The position numbers were made by a program, and so were the translations under genes. Shown here piece by piece: positions 17,591-25,549 of a DNA stretch of 64,000 bases (within the stretch, counting starts at the first letter, position 1; every line of letters begins with the position of its first letter). The notes beneath the pieces were generated by a model. That model saw only the letters and a program-made list of their open reading frames with translations. It made no database searches and was not told the DNA's origin. The DNA is from an uncultured Oscillospiraceae bacterium (GTDB lineage: Bacteria; Bacillota; Clostridia; Oscillospirales; Ruminococcaceae): the NCBI GenBank assembly GCA_910589145.1, contig CAJUSD010000002.1:1-64000 (forward strand), read 5' to 3'.

Positions 17591-17619
17591 TTGCGCCATT
17601 AGATTGAATATGTTAAAAT
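17591..17619 (+). promoter_or_regulatory. Probable sigma-A promoter of ddl
   Basis: TTGCGC (17591-17596) and TGTTAAAAT ending at 17619 (-10 TAAAAT with an extended TG) are 17 bp apart, about 100 bp before ddl. Confidence 0.55.
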
Positions 17620-17722
17620 GAGGGGGCACAAGAATCGTTAATTGTTTTTTCTTAATCTTAAGTAACAATCCTGTAAAACACCAACATATAATAGATACTA
17701 CTAATCAGGAAGGTGATACGCC

Positions 17723-18805
17723 ATGTCAAAATTACGAATAGCGGTGCTGTTTGGAGGGGCTTCCAGCGAATATGAGGTATCCTTGTTGTCAGCAGCTTCG
17801 GTACTGCGGAATATCCCGGAAGAACAATATGACGTTATTAAAATTGGTATCACAAAAGAAGGTGCATGGTACCTATACAGCGGACCCATACAGTTAATTG
17901 AAAATAATACTTGGCAGACAAACCGTTACCTAACCCCGGCAGTAATATCGCCGGACCGCAAATCTCCAGGAATCCTGCATTTTACCGGCAGGGACGGCTA
18001 TGAGCATTGTGAACTGTTGAATATTGACTGTGCCTTCCCTGTTCTGCACGGAAAGAACGGGGAGGACGGAACCATTCAAGGGCTATTAGAAATGTCCGGT
18101 ATTCCCTATGTAGGATGTGGGGTTCAGGCAAGCGCAAACTGCATGGATAAAACTATAACGCATACGCTTCTGGATGCAGCGGGAATTCCAGGGGCGAAAT
18201 GGAGGAAGGCTTTTGTCTCCGACTTGAACCGTTTAGAGGAATTGGAACTGGAATGGAGCCAATATCTTGGATATCCGATGTTTGTAAAGCCCGCCAATGC
18301 AGGTTCCTCCGTAGGCGTTACAAAAGTGAAAGGGTTGAAGGAACTGCGGGCTGCCTTGGAATTAGCATTTACCATAGATGACAAAGCAATTATTGAGGAA
18401 GCTGTTGACGGTATCGAAGTTGAAACCGCAGTTTTAGGAAACAGTAATCCTCAGGCGGCGGCAGTTGGGGAAATTGTCCCAACTCAGGAATTTTACAGCT
18501 ATACCGCCAAATATTCAGATGAAAGCACAGACTTGTATATTCCAGCACGGATTTCCGAGGAGGATACTCAGAAAATTCGTGAAACCGCTGTCAAAGCTTA
18601 TCAGGTTCTGGGATGTTCCGGCATGGCCAGGGTTGATTTCTTTGTCAAGCGGGATGGCAGCGGGATTATTTTAAATGAGCCGAATACAATTCCAGGTTTT
18701 ACCTCCATCAGCATGTATCCCAAACTATGGGAATATTCCGGCTTGCCGTATCCTGAATTAATACACCGTCTGATTCAGCTTGCTGTTGAGAAAAAAAGAG
18801 GATAA
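17723..18805 (+). CDS. ddl: D-alanine--D-alanine ligase
   Basis: This ATP-grasp enzyme joins two D-alanines for the peptidoglycan stem peptide. The 360 residues fit the family. E16 in SSEYEVSLLSA matches the first D-Ala contact, GSSVGV supplies the serine, and the omega loop FYSYTAKYSDEST keeps the Lys-Tyr pair typical of D-Ala-D-Ala enzymes. VanA/VanB D-Ala-D-Lac ligases instead have a His there. Metal-binding residues are in ARVDFF and ILNEPNTIPGF. The ATG follows AGGAAGGTGAT. Several downstream genes in the same direction (a VOC protein, murI) suggest a cell-wall precursor neighbourhood. Confidence 0.93.
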   Translation: MSKLRIAVLFGGASSEYEVSLLSAASVLRNIPEEQYDVIKIGITKEGAWYLYSGPIQLIENNTWQTNRYLTPAVISPDRKSPGILHFTGRDGYEHCELLNIDCAFPVLHGKNGEDGTIQGLLEMSGIPYVGCGVQASANCMDKTITHTLLDAAGIPGAKWRKAFVSDLNRLEELELEWSQYLGYPMFVKPANAGSSVGVTKVKGLKELRAALELAFTIDDKAIIEEAVDGIEVETAVLGNSNPQAAAVGEIVPTQEFYSYTAKYSDESTDLYIPARISEEDTQKIRETAVKAYQVLGCSGMARVDFFVKRDGSGIILNEPNTIPGFTSISMYPKLWEYSGLPYPELIHRLIQLAVEKKRG

Positions 18806-18861
18806 TATTTATTGTGAATAAGTATGGGATACATATTCCGACCAAAAAGGAGGAACTAAAA

Positions 18862-19302
18862 ATGATAATTGCGCCAAGCGTTACATTTTATGGCTGCTGT
18901 TTGGAGGCCGTTGAATTTTACAGCCGTGTTTTTCCAGTCGAATCCAAAACCGTTTTATTTTTCCGGGATATTCAGGGGCCCTTTGCAGGCTGGATCAACC
19001 CGCAGAATGAAAACCTTGTGTATTCCGCTCTATTAAAATTCTATGACGGTACTACAATAACCTTTAAGGATTCTCTTGCTATGATCTACCAGGACGATGG
19101 CAGCCAGGGAAAAAATAAAGACAATACGATCTTTGAAGTCCTTGATCTGACCAGAGAGGAAATTCAGCATATCTATTCTGCCTTTATGCAGGATGGGGCT
19201 GTTTCCAATATTGCCCTTGGCCCCCGTCCAAACAACCAGCTATATGCCAGCCTGATTGATCGGTTCGGTGTTTGTTGGAATTTGACAGGCTCCATTGACT
19301 GA
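18862..19302 (+). CDS. VOC/glyoxalase-fold PhnB-like protein
   Basis: The 146-residue protein starts MIIAPSVTFYGCCLEAVEFY, followed by the FDG-type strand KFYDGTTITFKDS and ending with LYASLIDRFGVCWNLTGSID. This is the pattern of PhnB-like members of the vicinal-oxygen-chelate superfamily (NLxFxGnceEAvxFY, DkFGvxWml). The usual metal-binding residues are not obvious, so enzymatic activity is uncertain. ATG 18862 is behind AAGGAGG; the open frame extends 16 codons upstream without a ribosome site. It lies between ddl and murI in the same direction. Confidence 0.75.
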   Translation: MIIAPSVTFYGCCLEAVEFYSRVFPVESKTVLFFRDIQGPFAGWINPQNENLVYSALLKFYDGTTITFKDSLAMIYQDDGSQGKNKDNTIFEVLDLTREEIQHIYSAFMQDGAVSNIALGPRPNNQLYASLIDRFGVCWNLTGSID

Positions 19303-19431
19303 TTGTTTTTCTATCATTGCATAAAAATAGGTGACAAGATGGATTTGCCGATGTATAATAGCATTTGTATGCTTTAGGAGCCCCACCAACAATGGGACTC
19401 CAACAAAAATCATTTGAAAGGGTAAAAGTTT

Positions 19432-20352
19432 ATGGAGCAGGGCATAACTGGATTGTCCTGTTTACCAGAGTCTGCCCTTTTCAGAAAGCGGGGGCTTGTA
19501 TTGAATATACAACAGAATCACCGCATTTCTTCAATGAAATATGATAATCGTCCAATAGGGGTATTCGATTCCGGCCTTGGCGGGCTAACCGCATTTAAAG
19601 AACTGCGGCAGCAGCTTCCTCAAGAGGATATTATTTACTTTGGAGATACAGGCCGCCTCCCCTACGGCACTAAAAGCCGGGAAACCATTATCCGGTATGC
19701 TTCCCAGGATGTGGACTTTTTGCTTCAGCACCAAGTAAAAATGATAATTGCTGCTTGTGGAACTGTAAGTGCTAATATTCCAAAAGATTTTACAAAATTT
19801 CTCCCTGTCCCCTTTACAGGGGTTGTCACTCATACTTGCGCCGCTGCCTGCGCTGCTGCAAAAGGGGGGCATATCGGGGTTATTGCAACTCCGGCCACAA
19901 TACGCAGCGGCGCTTATGAAATGCTGATTCATTCCATTTCCCCTGAGGCAAAGGTCACGTCTGCCGCCTGCCCTTTGTTTGTACCGCTGGTGGAAAGCGG
20001 GTTTATTCAGCGGGATAATCCTGTTACCCGTCTTATAGTGGAACAGTATCTTTCCCCTTTGCGATGTTCCAATGTAGATGTATTAATTTTAGGCTGCACC
20101 CATTATCCCTTGCTGGCGGATGTAATTGGAGACTATATGGGAGAATCGGTTACACTAATTGATTCAGGCCGTTCCGCTGCCCTGTACGCCAAAGATTTCC
20201 TGTCTGAACAGGGACTTCTGGCATCCCATGACAAAGGCCCTGGCACAAACCATTTTTATGTCAGTGATTCTGCAGAAGATTTTTCTGAGGTTGCATCGGT
20301 TTTCCTTGGGGAAGCTATCCGCGGAGAAGTATCCCGTGTAGCTGTCGGCTGA
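19432..20352 (+). CDS. murI: Glutamate racemase
   Basis: MurI converts L-glutamate to D-glutamate for peptidoglycan. IGVFDSGLGGLT carries the conserved Asp/Ser, and the two catalytic cysteines are in IIAACGTVSANI and LGCTHYPLLADV. In the first motif the usual CNTA is CGTV. The start is uncertain. ATG 19432 has GAAAGGG upstream and gives a 306-residue protein with an odd 34-residue N-terminal tail. TTG 19501 has a G-rich upstream patch. ATG 19534 (MKYDNRPIGVFDSG) gives the family's normal length but has no ribosome site. Neighbours ddl and murI both serve cell-wall synthesis. Confidence 0.92.
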   Translation: MEQGITGLSCLPESALFRKRGLVLNIQQNHRISSMKYDNRPIGVFDSGLGGLTAFKELRQQLPQEDIIYFGDTGRLPYGTKSRETIIRYASQDVDFLLQHQVKMIIAACGTVSANIPKDFTKFLPVPFTGVVTHTCAAACAAAKGGHIGVIATPATIRSGAYEMLIHSISPEAKVTSAACPLFVPLVESGFIQRDNPVTRLIVEQYLSPLRCSNVDVLILGCTHYPLLADVIGDYMGESVTLIDSGRSAALYAKDFLSEQGLLASHDKGPGTNHFYVSDSAEDFSEVASVFLGEAIRGEVSRVAVG

Positions 20353-20399
20353 AATGCAGCAGCGTTTGCAGTTATAAGGAATTGGAGGGTCAACTGTTT

Positions 20400-20828
20400 A
20401 TGAAAAAGGATGTTTTAATTACCATTAAAGGCATACAGACCGTTGATGGGGAACAGGATGTTGTTGAACTAACCACCACAGGCAGCTTTTACCGAAAAAA
20501 TGAAACCTACTACCTCACCTATACGGAAGCGGAACCAAGCAGTTTTGAAGGACAGAGAACTACTTTAAAGCTGGAAAACAGCCGGCGTGTTTCTATGATC
20601 CGGCACGGCGGAGAGGATTCCTCCCTGGTAGTAGAGCGCGGGGTACGCCATCAATGCTGCTTTGATACTGGATTTGGAACCATGCTGATTGGAGTATCTG
20701 GGAGGAACATTGAAAATGATGTAACAGACAATGGCGGCAGTATCCACTTTCAGTACTCTTTAGATGTAAATACTGCTTTGGCCAGTGTCAACGATGTATA
20801 TGTAACAATCAAAACCTATGAAAGCTAA
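20400..20828 (+). CDS. DUF1934 / YwiB-family beta-barrel protein
   Basis: The 142-residue protein matches the YwiB (DUF1934) family: an opening beta-strand, VLITIKGIQTVDGEQDVVEL, then GSFYRKNETYYLTYTEAE, VSMIRHGG, and the closing LDVNTALASVNDVYVTIK. Members have a calycin-like beta-barrel and an unknown role, and commonly sit directly before argS in Firmicutes, as here (36 bp). The ATG at 20400 is 9 bp behind GGAGGG; an in-frame TTG at 20382 lies inside that region and is rejected. Confidence 0.85.
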   Translation: MKKDVLITIKGIQTVDGEQDVVELTTTGSFYRKNETYYLTYTEAEPSSFEGQRTTLKLENSRRVSMIRHGGEDSSLVVERGVRHQCCFDTGFGTMLIGVSGRNIENDVTDNGGSIHFQYSLDVNTALASVNDVYVTIKTYES

Positions 20829-20863
20829 GAATCTTTAAAAAATGACTGGAGGACTTTAAAATT

Positions 20864-22561
20864 ATGTCTAACTTAATTGGAGAGGCATTCCAACAAGCGG
20901 AACAGCTTCTAAAAAATGCGTTTACTGCTGCTATGGAAAAGGAGCAGTTACCGCAGGGGGAGATACCTGCCTTTACCGTAGAAATTCCAGCAGATACATC
21001 CCATGGAGACTTTGCTTCCAATGCGGCTATGGTTTCCGCAAAGGCTTTTCGGAGCGCTCCCCGAAAAATCGCAGAAGCATTATGTGAAAATTTGGAACTG
21101 GAAAACAGTTTTTTTGACCGATGGGAAATTGCGGGTCCAGGTTTCATTAATTTTTTCCTCAAGAAAGAATGGTTCTCCCAGACAGTGGAAGCTATATTAA
21201 GCGAAAAGGATGCTTATGGCCGCTCCAATTATGGCAAAGGCGAAAAAGTTATGATCGAATTTGTCTCTGCCAACCCTACCGGCCCTATGCACATAGGTAA
21301 TGCCAGGGGTGGAGCTTTGGGGGACTGTCTTGCCGATGCAATGAAATGTGCCGGATACAATGTGACAAAAGAATTCTATGTCAACGATGCGGGAAATCAG
21401 ATTGCTAAATTCGGTAAGTCTCTGGAAGCGCGTTATTTACAAATCCAATTAGGAGAAGATGCTGTAGAATTTCCAGAGGATGGATATCAGGGCGAGGACA
21501 TCCGGGAGCTGGCGCAGGAATATACTGCTCTTCATGGAAATTCCCTTGTCAATGTCAGCAGCGATGAACGCCAAAAGGCACTTTGCGAATTTGCGCTGCC
21601 CAAAAACATCCAAAAAATGAAAGACGATTTAGAAAAATACCGGATTGTATATGATGTATGGTTTTTGGAGAGCACCCTGCATGAAAGCGGGGCAGTGAAA
21701 GCGGCAATTGACACGCTTACCCAAAAGGGCATGACCTACGAACAAGATGGCACTGTCTGGTACAAAGCTACCAGTTTTGGAGCTGAAAAAGATGACGTTT
21801 TAGTTCGTGGGAACGGAATCCCTACCTATTTTTCGGCAGATATTGCCTACCACTATAATAAATTTGCCGTCCGGGGATTCCAGAGGGTAATTAATGTTTG
21901 GGGGGCTGACCATCATGGGCATGTTGCCCGGCTGAAAGGTTCTATGGACGCTATCGGCTTAGATGGAAGTAAATTAGACATTCTTCTTATGCAGATGGTT
22001 CGCCTGATGCGTGGCAATGAAGCTGTCAGGATGTCCAAGCGCTCCGGTAAAGCCATTACATTGAGCAACCTTGTCGATGAAGTTCCTGTTGACGCTGCCA
22101 GGTTCTTCTTTAATATGAGGGAGCCCAATTCTACCCTGGATTTTGACCTAGATTTAGCTGTTGAGCAATCTTCCTCAAATCCTGTTTATTATGTCCAATA
22201 TGCCCATGCGAGAATTTGCAGTATTCTGAAAAATCTGGCTGCGGAAGGAATCCAGCCTGTACAGGAAGCTGAAAAAAGGAATCTTAACCTGCTGAAAACT
22301 TCAGAGGAACGGGAATTGATCCGGCTGTTGGCAAAGTATCCACAGGAAATTATTGAAGCGGCCAAGGCTTATGATCCAGCGAGGATTACCAGGTATACGC
22401 TGGATTTAGCAACACTGTTCCATAAGTTTTATAATGCCTGCCGTGTAAAGGGCGAGGATGTGGAACTTATGCAGGCAAGATTAGCGTTATGTTTAGCGGC
22501 ACGGATTACGCTCCGCAACGCATTGCAGCTCCTGAAAATTACAGCACCAGAGGTAATGTAA
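20864..22561 (+). CDS. argS: Arginyl-tRNA synthetase
   Basis: This class I synthetase charges tRNA-Arg. All 565 residues are present. The N-terminal Add-1 tRNA-binding domain is followed by the HIGH-like motif HIGN (143-146, in NPTGPMHIGNARGG), the WGADHHGH block and the KMSKS-like MSKRSG (390-395). The C-terminal DALR anticodon domain (NPVYYVQYAHARICSI to LCLAARITLRNALQLL) completes it. The ATG at 20864 follows GGAGG. It ends at a convergent terminator shared with the Fn3 protein gene on the other strand. Confidence 0.97.
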   Translation: MSNLIGEAFQQAEQLLKNAFTAAMEKEQLPQGEIPAFTVEIPADTSHGDFASNAAMVSAKAFRSAPRKIAEALCENLELENSFFDRWEIAGPGFINFFLKKEWFSQTVEAILSEKDAYGRSNYGKGEKVMIEFVSANPTGPMHIGNARGGALGDCLADAMKCAGYNVTKEFYVNDAGNQIAKFGKSLEARYLQIQLGEDAVEFPEDGYQGEDIRELAQEYTALHGNSLVNVSSDERQKALCEFALPKNIQKMKDDLEKYRIVYDVWFLESTLHESGAVKAAIDTLTQKGMTYEQDGTVWYKATSFGAEKDDVLVRGNGIPTYFSADIAYHYNKFAVRGFQRVINVWGADHHGHVARLKGSMDAIGLDGSKLDILLMQMVRLMRGNEAVRMSKRSGKAITLSNLVDEVPVDAARFFFNMREPNSTLDFDLDLAVEQSSSNPVYYVQYAHARICSILKNLAAEGIQPVQEAEKRNLNLLKTSEERELIRLLAKYPQEIIEAAKAYDPARITRYTLDLATLFHKFYNACRVKGEDVELMQARLALCLAARITLRNALQLLKITAPEVM

Positions 22562-22616
22562 ACGATTCATATTGGCGGGCACAGCCTTCGCACTAAAAGC
22601 AGATGAAAAAGATTCC

Positions 22617-22658
22617 GGTTTCAGAGGGATGTGCAGCAAAGCTGTGCCCCTAAAAATA
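22617..22658 (+). repeat. Short dispersed repeat, copy a
   Basis: GGTTTCAG...GGGATGTGCAGCAAA and a following CCCCTAAAAA resemble 32108-32153 (GGTTTCAG...GGGATGTACAGCAAA...CTCCTAAAAA). The similarity is clear but short, and only two copies are in the window. Confidence 0.4.
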
Positions 22659-22676
22659 CCCCTTCTCATATTGCCC

Positions 22677-22710
22677 AAAAAGGGAAAGCTGCCAAACAGC
22701 TTTCCCTTTT
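22677..22710. terminator. Bidirectional terminator between argS and the Fn3 gene
   Basis: Arms AAAAGGGAAAGCTG and CAGCTTTCCCTTTT around a 5-nt loop, with A/T runs on both sides, serve both convergent genes. Confidence 0.9.
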
Positions 22711-22713
22711 CTT

Positions 22714-23820
22714 TTACCACCCATAATAGTCAGTGGCAGTAGCCTCAAAATCTGACTTTGTGTAGCCTCTTTCCCCGTTAGACCGGATTTCAACAACATA
22801 CCTGTAATTTTTATGGAACTTAATATTTTTAAAAGTATAATTTGTATCAGAAGTTGTAACCTCATTGGTAAGATAAGTCTGATTGCTGCCAAAAGTGCGC
22901 AGTTTAATGGTGTAGCTTTTGGCGTGTTCCACTTCCTCCCAGAAGACTTCGAGAGAACCGTCATCAAGAAATTCTGTTTTTAAAATGGTCGGGGCCTCAA
23001 TTTCATCGTTCCGGCTTTCAATTTGGCGGTAATATTTAGAGAAAGGGGAAGATCTTCCATCTTCACGAGCCTGTACATACATTGTGTATTGTCCTTTTTC
23101 AGTAATGCGGACGTTCTCCAGATAGTGGTAAGAACTTGAGGTAATCGTATCCACCAAAACCTTTCCCTTTGGGTCAACCAAAAGAAAACGATAGGAACCC
23201 GCAGAGTCTGCCTCATCCCAGGAAGCCTGTAAAGTCTGGTCTTCTACCTTCAGTTCCAGCCCGCGGGGACGGTATACCCGCAACGAGTCCGAATTATATT
23301 GGGCTGCTGCAAAATTGGATTCAGCAAAGCCCTCCTCTCCAAGGGCCTTGACCCGGAAAGTGTAAGTAACGCCTTCTTCGGGTTTATAATCGGTACGGTA
23401 GGAGGTTTCATATTTGGAAAACCTTTTTTCTTCTATCAATTGATTGTCAGCACCAGAGCGTATCTCTACAACATAGCCAGAAGCGGAAGGGTTTAAGTCC
23501 TTCCATGTCACTTTCATCCGGTCGCGGTATTCATCCACCTCCACCAAAGGAGCGTATAATTTTGGAAGTGCAGCGGAAGAAGTCTTCTGAGATGCCCCAG
23601 AACGGACTATTACCACTCCATCCTTTACAACTTTTTCCGGGGAATTGGAATCCTGCTGATTTTTGACTATAACGATTTTGGAAGGACTGTTTTCAGAATC
23701 TTCTGGGATGGAATCGGCAAAAGCAGTTAAACCGCTTGCAGCTGCCAAACAGCAGGCTAATGCCACTGCACTGACAGCACGAAGAGGCTTTAAGGTTTCT
23801 TTATATTGGAATTTTTTCAT
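22714..23820 (-). CDS. Secreted protein with three fibronectin type III-like domains
   Basis: The 368-residue protein has a signal peptide (basic MKKFQYKETLK, hydrophobic VSAVALACCLAAASGLTAFA), a low-complexity linker, and three Fn3-like units of about 90 residues each. The units share a W and closing Y pattern: MKVTWKDLNPSASGYVVEIR, LQASWDEADSAGSYRFLLVD and LEVFWEEVEHAKSYTIKLRT. There is no cell-wall anchor motif, so it is probably released or held non-covalently. No catalytic domain is present, so it is likely a carbohydrate- or matrix-interacting protein. It stands alone between argS and tRNA-Thr. Confidence 0.8.
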   Translation of the reverse strand: MKKFQYKETLKPLRAVSAVALACCLAAASGLTAFADSIPEDSENSPSKIVIVKNQQDSNSPEKVVKDGVVIVRSGASQKTSSAALPKLYAPLVEVDEYRDRMKVTWKDLNPSASGYVVEIRSGADNQLIEEKRFSKYETSYRTDYKPEEGVTYTFRVKALGEEGFAESNFAAAQYNSDSLRVYRPRGLELKVEDQTLQASWDEADSAGSYRFLLVDPKGKVLVDTITSSSYHYLENVRITEKGQYTMYVQAREDGRSSPFSKYYRQIESRNDEIEAPTILKTEFLDDGSLEVFWEEVEHAKSYTIKLRTFGSNQTYLTNEVTTSDTNYTFKNIKFHKNYRYVVEIRSNGERGYTKSDFEATATDYYGW

Positions 23821-23869
23821 CTAAAAATACCCCCTGTAAATCAACGAATAAAATCGTTTTGTATTTCCC

Positions 23870-23899
23870 ATTGTAATGCGTTGGACATCTGAAAATCAA
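23870..23899 (-). promoter_or_regulatory. Probable promoter of the Fn3 protein gene
   Basis: On the minus strand TTGATT (23899-23894) and TACAAT (23875-23870) are 18 bp apart, about 50 bp before the start codon. Confidence 0.5.
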
Positions 23900-23946
23900 G
23901 CTGATTTTTTGGACAATCATGAAATATTTATAAACAATCAAAAACG

Positions 23947-23976
23947 AAAACCGCATGGGCGGATCCATGCGGTTTT
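23947..23976 (-). terminator. Terminator behind tRNA-Thr
   Basis: AAAACCGCATGG and its complement CCATGCGGTTTT enclose a short loop directly after the tRNA on the minus strand, ending in a T-run. Confidence 0.9.
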
Positions 23977-23977
23977 A

Positions 23978-24053
23978 TGGAGCTGGAAACGTGACTCGAA
24001 CACGCGACCTGCTGATTACGAATCAGCTGCACTACCGACTGTGCTATTCCAGC
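23978..24053 (-). tRNA. tRNA-Thr (anticodon CGT)
   Basis: The minus strand folds as a full cloverleaf. The acceptor is GCTGGAA with TTCCAGC, the anticodon stem GCTGA/TCAGC around TTCGTAA, giving anticodon CGT, and the T-arm is CGTGT-TCGAGTC-ACG. The discriminator is T and the 3' CCA is encoded (23980-23978), unlike the tRNA-Ala at 2131. Confidence 0.95.
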
Positions 24054-24354
24054 AAACTAAGCGTACAATATTATAACATGATTAAAAAGTGCAGTCAAGG
24101 GCAAAAGAACAAAAAAATTTAAGCAAACCTTTAACCCAAAAACCCAGCCTTTACGTTTTATTTAATTGGGCGGCAAAGTCCGCGAATGTAGAATTCGCTA
24201 GCTCAAAAAGTTCTTTTATTTTTCTTTACAATGTTTTATGGAAACTAAACTTTGTTCCCTACTATAGTAATTTTGCCTCCGCCAACAGGCTTTTTTATTG
24301 ATACTTTTTTCTTTCACCTCTTTAGGCATGGTTTTTACTCCCTTTTTAGTTTAT

Positions 24355-24450
24355 GCAGGGGAGTTTCGCGCTTGCGAGCGCGACCAGAGGAACTTTTTAG
24401 GAAAGTTCCTCTGGACTCTTCAAACCTTTTTAATCCGCTTTAGGTGGTAC
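24355..24450 (+). repeat. Dispersed palindromic repeat, family 2 copy a
   Basis: This unit begins GCAGGGGAGTTTCGCGCTTG, ends TTTTTAATCCGCTTTAGG then TGGTAC, and has a strong internal hairpin (CCAGAGGAACTTT 24384-24396 with its complement 24402-24414). The same outer blocks occur inverted at 34284-34387 and again at 58877-58962, each with a different interior. No gene lies within. The rest of 24054-24474 is gene-free. Confidence 0.75.
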
Positions 24451-24474
24451 TATGCCCGCAGATTTACTTTTCTT

Positions 24475-25425
24475 TTATGCTAAATTATACACATTTGAAT
24501 CTTCTTTCGTCAGCCTGTCAATAATCTCTACCAATTTTGCAATTTCAGGCTTAGAAATCTGTTCATTTGCGCCTAACTCCCTACCTTTAGCCCGCATAGC
24601 GTCGTTAATAAGCGATGAGAACAAAATAACTGGAATAGCCCTTAACTTGGGATCATCCTTAATCAGTTTTGTCAAACGATGGCCGTCCATCAAAGGCATC
24701 TCAATATCGGAAATAATACAGGCCACATGTTGTTTAACATCTTCTCCTGAATTGCTAACCTCGTTTAGATAATCCCAAGCCTCCTGACCATTATCAGTTT
24801 TAACAGTATTATTGTAACCTGATTTATGTAGAGATTCAATAATTAATTTAGAAAGCAGCATTGAATCCTCAACAACCAAAATCGTTTTGTCACTTCTGGG
24901 GCGTTCACCAAGCTTGTCGAGCTCACTGACCTGGATGCCAACCTCTGGGTTAATTTCTGCCACAATCTTCTCAAAGTCAAGAACTGTAATTAGGCGATTT
25001 TCAAACTCTGCAATGCCAGTAGCAACACCCTCATCGCCACCATAAATGAGCTTGTCCGGCTTTTTCATATTATTCCAGGAAATACGGTCAATTCCTACAA
25101 CGGAATGAACATGGAAAGCAAAGTCCTTATTATTGAAATTTGTGATAATAAAGATGTCATGTCCAGGGTCTTTAGAAGGGGGGAGGCCCAGATATTTGGC
25201 CAGATCAATAAGAGTAGTAACATCTTCCCTAGGCTTAAAGACACCCTCAACAGCAGGATGGGATCTTTGCATAGGTTTAATTTTCTCAGCCCGCATAATC
25301 TCAATGATCTTGGCGACGTTGATGCCGAAAAGCTCCCCGTCTATGGTAAATTCCATAATTTCCAGTTCATTGGTGCCGGATTCCAAAAGGATTTCGGTTT
25401 GTTTATAATTTTCCATCGCACTCAT
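24475..25425 (-). CDS. cheV: Chemotaxis coupling protein CheV (CheW plus receiver)
   Basis: The 316-residue protein joins an N-terminal CheW-like domain (LEIMEFTIDGELFGINVAKI to VLDFEKIVAEI) to a C-terminal receiver domain. In the receiver, TILVVEDSMLLSKL holds the acidic pocket, the phospho-acceptor Asp is in IISDIEMPLMDG, and the conserved Lys is in ISKPE. CheV couples chemoreceptors to CheA and is tuned by phosphorylation, aiding adaptation. The ATG at 25425 is 8 bp behind GGGGG; the TTG five codons earlier overlaps it. Together with flagellin it shows a motile lifestyle. It is followed by a gene-free stretch carrying a repeat. Confidence 0.93.
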   Translation of the reverse strand: MSAMENYKQTEILLESGTNELEIMEFTIDGELFGINVAKIIEIMRAEKIKPMQRSHPAVEGVFKPREDVTTLIDLAKYLGLPPSKDPGHDIFIITNFNNKDFAFHVHSVVGIDRISWNNMKKPDKLIYGGDEGVATGIAEFENRLITVLDFEKIVAEINPEVGIQVSELDKLGERPRSDKTILVVEDSMLLSKLIIESLHKSGYNNTVKTDNGQEAWDYLNEVSNSGEDVKQHVACIISDIEMPLMDGHRLTKLIKDDPKLRAIPVILFSSLINDAMRAKGRELGANEQISKPEIAKLVEIIDRLTKEDSNVYNLA

Positions 25426-25549
25426 GCTACTTACCCCCAATTATATATACGATATCTAATAAATTATACGAATTTTTCTTGCAAAAATCAACCCCTTTAA
25501 AAGCCTTGGGGTAATTTTTTGTGTTATAGAATTAAGTGGAAAGGATCAG

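Noticed and set aside
15864..18805. VanZ-like gene near a D-Ala-D-Ala ligase gene as a glycopeptide-resistance cluster
   Set aside because: The genes are on opposite strands, separated by an IS element, with no vanH/X/S/R; the ligase keeps the D-Ala-D-Ala omega-loop Lys-Tyr pair.
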